Source: Paenibacillus sp. FSL R7-0204 | GTDB lineage: Bacteria; Bacillota; Bacilli; Paenibacillales; Paenibacillaceae | Direction of reading: 5' to 3' | Assembly (NCBI RefSeq): GCF_038002225.1 | Contig: NZ_JBBOCA010000001.1 | Coordinates: 434,001 to 498,000 of the forward strand | DNA: 64,000 nt | Shown: piece by piece, positions 61,980 through 64,000 of the stretch | How positions within the stretch are numbered: the first letter of the stretch is position 1 | How the letters are laid out: the number at the start of each line of letters is the position of its first letter | Notes under the pieces: generated by a model | What the model saw: the letters and a program-made list of their open reading frames with translations, nothing else | Databases searched by the model: none | Told to the model about the DNA's origin: nothing | Translations under genes and position numbers: made by a program

Positions 61980-62465
61980 TCATCCAAACTGCTTCCCGTA
62001 GACATTCACCTGGTTACCATGGTTATCGACGGCACCTCTGATCCGGCCATATCCGTTCAGAGTCCAAAACAGCTCACCGGCCTTATTCTCGAGTTGGACA
62101 GCCAGTCTGACAGCTTGTGCACCCTGTTGCTGGAATCTTCTCTCTAGTTCATGCACAGCAGCCTTCCCTAACCCTTGCCGGCTATACTGCCGGTGAATCA
62201 CAAGGAGGCCAATCCAGGGATAGTGATCCGGGCCGTAGTCTGGGAGATAAGTGAGCAGGCCGGCGACGCGATCACGGAACTTGATGTACAGCATTTTCTC
62301 ACCCATGGCGAGGTTCTTACGGTTCTCTGCTTGCAGCTCCAGCGGTTCAAGGTAAGACTTATGCTCTACCATCAGATTGAATTCAGGCTGTGAATTTAAG
62401 ATAGAGGCTTGGATAGTGAGACTCTCTGGAGACAGCGGGTTGGTAACAGCTTCTAACCGGATCAT
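61980..62465 (-). CDS. GNAT family acetyltransferase
   Basis: 161 residues: acetyl-CoA loop IGLLVIHRQYSRQGLGKAAV (RxxGxG form SRQGLG) and the late motif ENKAGELFWTLNGYGRI. The substrate is unknown. AGGTGG lies 8 bases before the ATG, and a perfect 42-bp palindrome ends 3 bases before that site, so the mRNA leader would form a long hairpin next to the ribosome site. Confidence 0.9.
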   Translation of the reverse strand: MIRLEAVTNPLSPESLTIQASILNSQPEFNLMVEHKSYLEPLELQAENRKNLAMGEKMLYIKFRDRVAGLLTYLPDYGPDHYPWIGLLVIHRQYSRQGLGKAAVHELERRFQQQGAQAVRLAVQLENKAGELFWTLNGYGRIRGAVDNHGNQVNVYGKQFG

Positions 62466-62478
62466 AATAATACCACCT

Positions 62479-62520
62479 AGTTATTAAATTACTATCTAAT
62501 TAGATAGTAATTTAATAACT
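62479..62520. promoter_or_regulatory. Perfect 42-bp palindrome between GNAT and PhnA-like genes
   Basis: AGTTATTAAATTACTATCTA, then AT, then its exact reverse complement: 42 bases with no mismatch and no loop. It is AT-rich and lies in the divergent intergenic region, next to the GNAT ribosome site. It could be a repressor operator (MarR-type sites look similar), an mRNA hairpin, or a transposon end remnant. Confidence 0.85.
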
Positions 62521-62601
62521 GAGTTAAATCAAGTTATATGTTAAACTTAGACAGACTTATCCCTATAACACATGCTTAAGCAGGAATGGAGAAATGAAAT
62601 C

Positions 62602-62943
62602 ATGAATGAATTGCCAAATTGCCCGCAGTGCAGCTCTGTGTACACCTATGAGGACGGAGCGCTTCTGGTTTGCCCGGAATGCGGACATGAGTGGTCTTTG
62701 GATGCAGGAAGTGCAAGCGGTGAAGAAGAGAAGGTAGTTAAGGATGCTAACGGAAATGTACTGGCTGACGGGGACACCGTAACGGTGATTAAGGATCTCA
62801 AGGTCAAAGGCAGCTCGTCCGTTCTGAAGATAGGCACCAAGGTGAAGAATATCCGGCTGGTGGATGGTGACCATGATATCGACTGCAAAATCGACGGGTT
62901 CGGCGCAATGAAGCTGAAATCGGAGTTTGTGCGCAAGGCATAG
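62602..62943 (+). CDS. PhnA/YjdM-type zinc-ribbon protein
   Basis: 113 residues: an N-terminal zinc ribbon (CPQCSS and CPECGHEW, Cys at about 7, 10, 24, 27) and a C-terminal SH3-like PhnA domain ([40 protein letters not shown]). The role is unclear; despite the name it is not a phosphonoacetate hydrolase. GGAG lies 10 bases before ATG 62602; the in-frame ATG at 62572 has no site. Confidence 0.9.
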   Translation: MNELPNCPQCSSVYTYEDGALLVCPECGHEWSLDAGSASGEEEKVVKDANGNVLADGDTVTVIKDLKVKGSSSVLKIGTKVKNIRLVDGDHDIDCKIDGFGAMKLKSEFVRKA

Positions 62944-62962
62944 CATGAAGCAGGCGGAAGAG

Positions 62963-63155
62963 ATGGAAATAAGGCACTTATTTCTGGCGGAATGGAGTCA
63001 TATGAAGAAGCAGTTGGAAAAAGTACACCTGATTCACCGAATCTCATAGAATCGGCCACGTTTGGTCAGATGAAGTGCCTTTTTTCCAACTGTCACTCCT
63101 GAATGGGGCATTTGCTTAACAGCAAGTGTAGAAAATCCAACTGTTACATGGTTTG
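62963..63155. repeat. Array of four TTGGAAA-N5-CACTT-like units, mixed orientation
   Basis: Related 18-mers lie near 62964 (ATGGAAATAAGGCACTTA, plus), 63014 (TTGGAAAAAGTACACCTG, plus), 63072 (TTGGAAAAAAGGCACTTC, minus) and 63127 (TTGGATTTTCTACACTTG, minus), about 50-60 bases apart. Opposed units can pair and place a T run after AAGTGCC, so the array may also terminate the PhnA-like transcript. No ORF is supported. Confidence 0.55.
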
Positions 63156-63171
63156 CCTAATCTCTCCCCCG

Positions 63172-64000
63172 TTATAGAATCCGCCGCGCGGTAACAAACC
63201 GCTGCTTCCACTTGCTGCTGAAATCCTCCATATGTACACCCTGCTCCTTGGAGTAGGTATGCAGTATCCGGTTATTTCCGGCATAGATGGCTACATGTCC
63301 GACGTCGAGACCTCTGGCGGTGAAGAACAGCAGATCTCCGGTGCGCAGCTCGTCCAGGCTAATCTTTCGGCCTTCCTGCGCCTGATCATAGGAGACGCGG
63401 GGAAGCTCAATCCCAAGCGTATCTCCGAACACACGCTTCACAAAAGAAGAACAGTCGAACGTATCCGTCTGCTCAGGAGAAGCGCCGAATTCATAAGGGG
63501 TATTCAGGTATTTCCGGCCCTCGTTAATCACTGCCTCTCCCTGCTTCTGGAGCAGCGAGGGGCTTCTGTAATCCGTGAATTTCGGCTTGGAAGATACATA
63601 TCCTCTCACATGATCTGCGGTCCGCACCTCCAGCCAGAGGGCATCAACCTCACGGATAACATGGACCTTGCTTCCGGCGGGCAGCAGGCTCTGGCTAGTG
63701 GCGCTGCTCCCGGCTTCCGGGGTGCTGCGCAGGTTGACCCCCCAGGTGACCGTGGTCTCGTAGGCGGCCGCCGAGGAGATAAGAACGGAGCCCGAGGCCG
63801 GCTCCCAGCTCACCTGGCTGCCCAGTGCTTCACTGACGAAGCGCAGAGGAATCATACTGTAGCCTTGCGACAGTTGTCCCGGTACAGTCAGCTGGGTGGT
63901 CTTCCCGTTCAGCAGAGCTGTGGACGAGCCTAAGGTATAGGTAAGTGCAGTGCCGCCTTTGACGGCGGTTACGGTCTTGCTTGCATTGTTCCAGGAGAGC
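63172..64000 (-). CDS. NlpC/P60 cell-wall hydrolase with copper-amine-oxidase-like and SH3 domains, 5' end outside window
   Basis: The frame stays open to the window end, so the gene continues beyond 64000; the ATG at 63855 is internal. In order: the end of a copper amine oxidase N-terminal-like (stalk) domain (LLNGKTTQLTVPGQ; MIPLRFVSEALGSQVSWEP), a bacterial SH3 domain (GVNLRSTPEAGSSATSQSLL), and NlpC/P60 with catalytic Cys in DTFDCSSFVKRVFG, His in VGHVAIYAG and a third polar residue in RILHTYS. It is presumably secreted and cuts D-gamma-glutamyl-meso-DAP bonds in peptidoglycan. Confidence 0.92.
   Translation of the reverse strand, partial: LSWNNASKTVTAVKGGTALTYTLGSSTALLNGKTTQLTVPGQLSQGYSMIPLRFVSEALGSQVSWEPASGSVLISSAAAYETTVTWGVNLRSTPEAGSSATSQSLLPAGSKVHVIREVDALWLEVRTADHVRGYVSSKPKFTDYRSPSLLQKQGEAVINEGRKYLNTPYEFGASPEQTDTFDCSSFVKRVFGDTLGIELPRVSYDQAQEGRKISLDELRTGDLLFFTARGLDVGHVAIYAGNNRILHTYSKEQGVHMEDFSSKWKQRFVTARRIL

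Noticed and set aside
61086..62147. 353-codon plus-strand frame across the mini-catalase and GNAT genes
   Set aside because: It overlaps two supported genes and their intergenic region in antisense and has no conserved motif.

Overview
The window looks like a chromosome segment of a Paenibacillus-type bacterium: a Gram-positive, endospore-forming, plant- or soil-associated Firmicute. Pointers are strong AGGAGG-like ribosome binding sites with frequent TTG and GTG starts, an AraR-controlled arabinose locus, YesN/YesM plus LplABC-type sugar uptake, S-layer homology domains, an alpha/beta-type spore protein, a KinB-like sporulation kinase, a GH5-CBM3 endoglucanase and a CE4-CBM36 deacetylase. 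Composition is even (roughly 50-57% GC by eye) apart from an AT-rich islet at about 40.2-41.4 kb and some AT-rich intergenic stretches. I saw no rRNA, tRNA, CRISPR array, intact insertion sequence or prophage.

Layout. 0-1.9 kb: end of a sensor kinase and a lipoprotein. 1.9-7.1 kb: araR divergent from a kinase-araD-araA operon with two AraR boxes. 7.2-14.4 kb (minus): yesN-yesM-type two-component system and a CUT1 sugar ABC transporter. 14.5-16.2 kb: glycine riboswitch and terminator in front of a CycA-like permease. 16.2-22.2 kb: WYL regulator, DinB protein, soluble chemoreceptor, small membrane protein, acetyltransferase, SLH protein, phosphotransferase. 22.2-29.1 kb: 7TM-PAS-GGDEF cyclase, second HprK-like protein, spore protein, HAD-GNAT-GNAT fusion with a damaged HAD part, AIM24 protein, KinB-like kinase. 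29.1-32.3 kb: TPR protein, structured leader, ABC exporter, acetyltransferase. 32.3-33.3 kb: repeat-rich intergenic DNA and a divergent IF-3 paralog. 33.4-38.2 kb: ECF sigma/anti-sigma pair and a DUF4097-regulator-kinase operon. 38.4-40.1 kb: TPR-SUKH-Imm51-like protein. 40.2-44.4 kb: islet, RidA, SDR/TetR divergent pair, nucleotidyltransferase. 45-48.3 kb: cellulase and xylan-type deacetylase. 48.4-50.8 kb: Vat-like acetyltransferase, seven-bladed propeller protein. 50.8-56.6 kb: two-component system divergent from a VTC-DUF4956-beta-helix lipoprotein operon. 56.6-64 kb: CdsA-like enzyme, YiiX-like protease, DinB, phosphotransferase, lipid kinase, mini-catalase, acetyltransferase, PhnA-like protein and an NlpC/P60 wall hydrolase cut by the window end.

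How it works together. The first 14 kb form one sugar module: LplABC-like uptake is probably switched on by YesMN, and AraR represses araD, araA and a ribulokinase that looks non-orthologous to classical AraB. The best candidates for undescribed biology are (1) the roughly 300-base leader of the ABC exporter, with a nine-codon upstream ORF ending at the base of a three-way junction and a terminator-like element before the gene; (2) the TPR-SUKH-Imm51-like poly-immunity protein and its TPR-only paralog 9 kb away; (3) the VTC-DUF4956-beta-helix operon facing its own two-component system; (4) stand-alone paralogs of IF-3 and HprK with altered key regions; and (5) intergenic arrays of degenerate 18-20-mers spaced about 50-60 bases apart, plus a perfect 42-bp palindrome.
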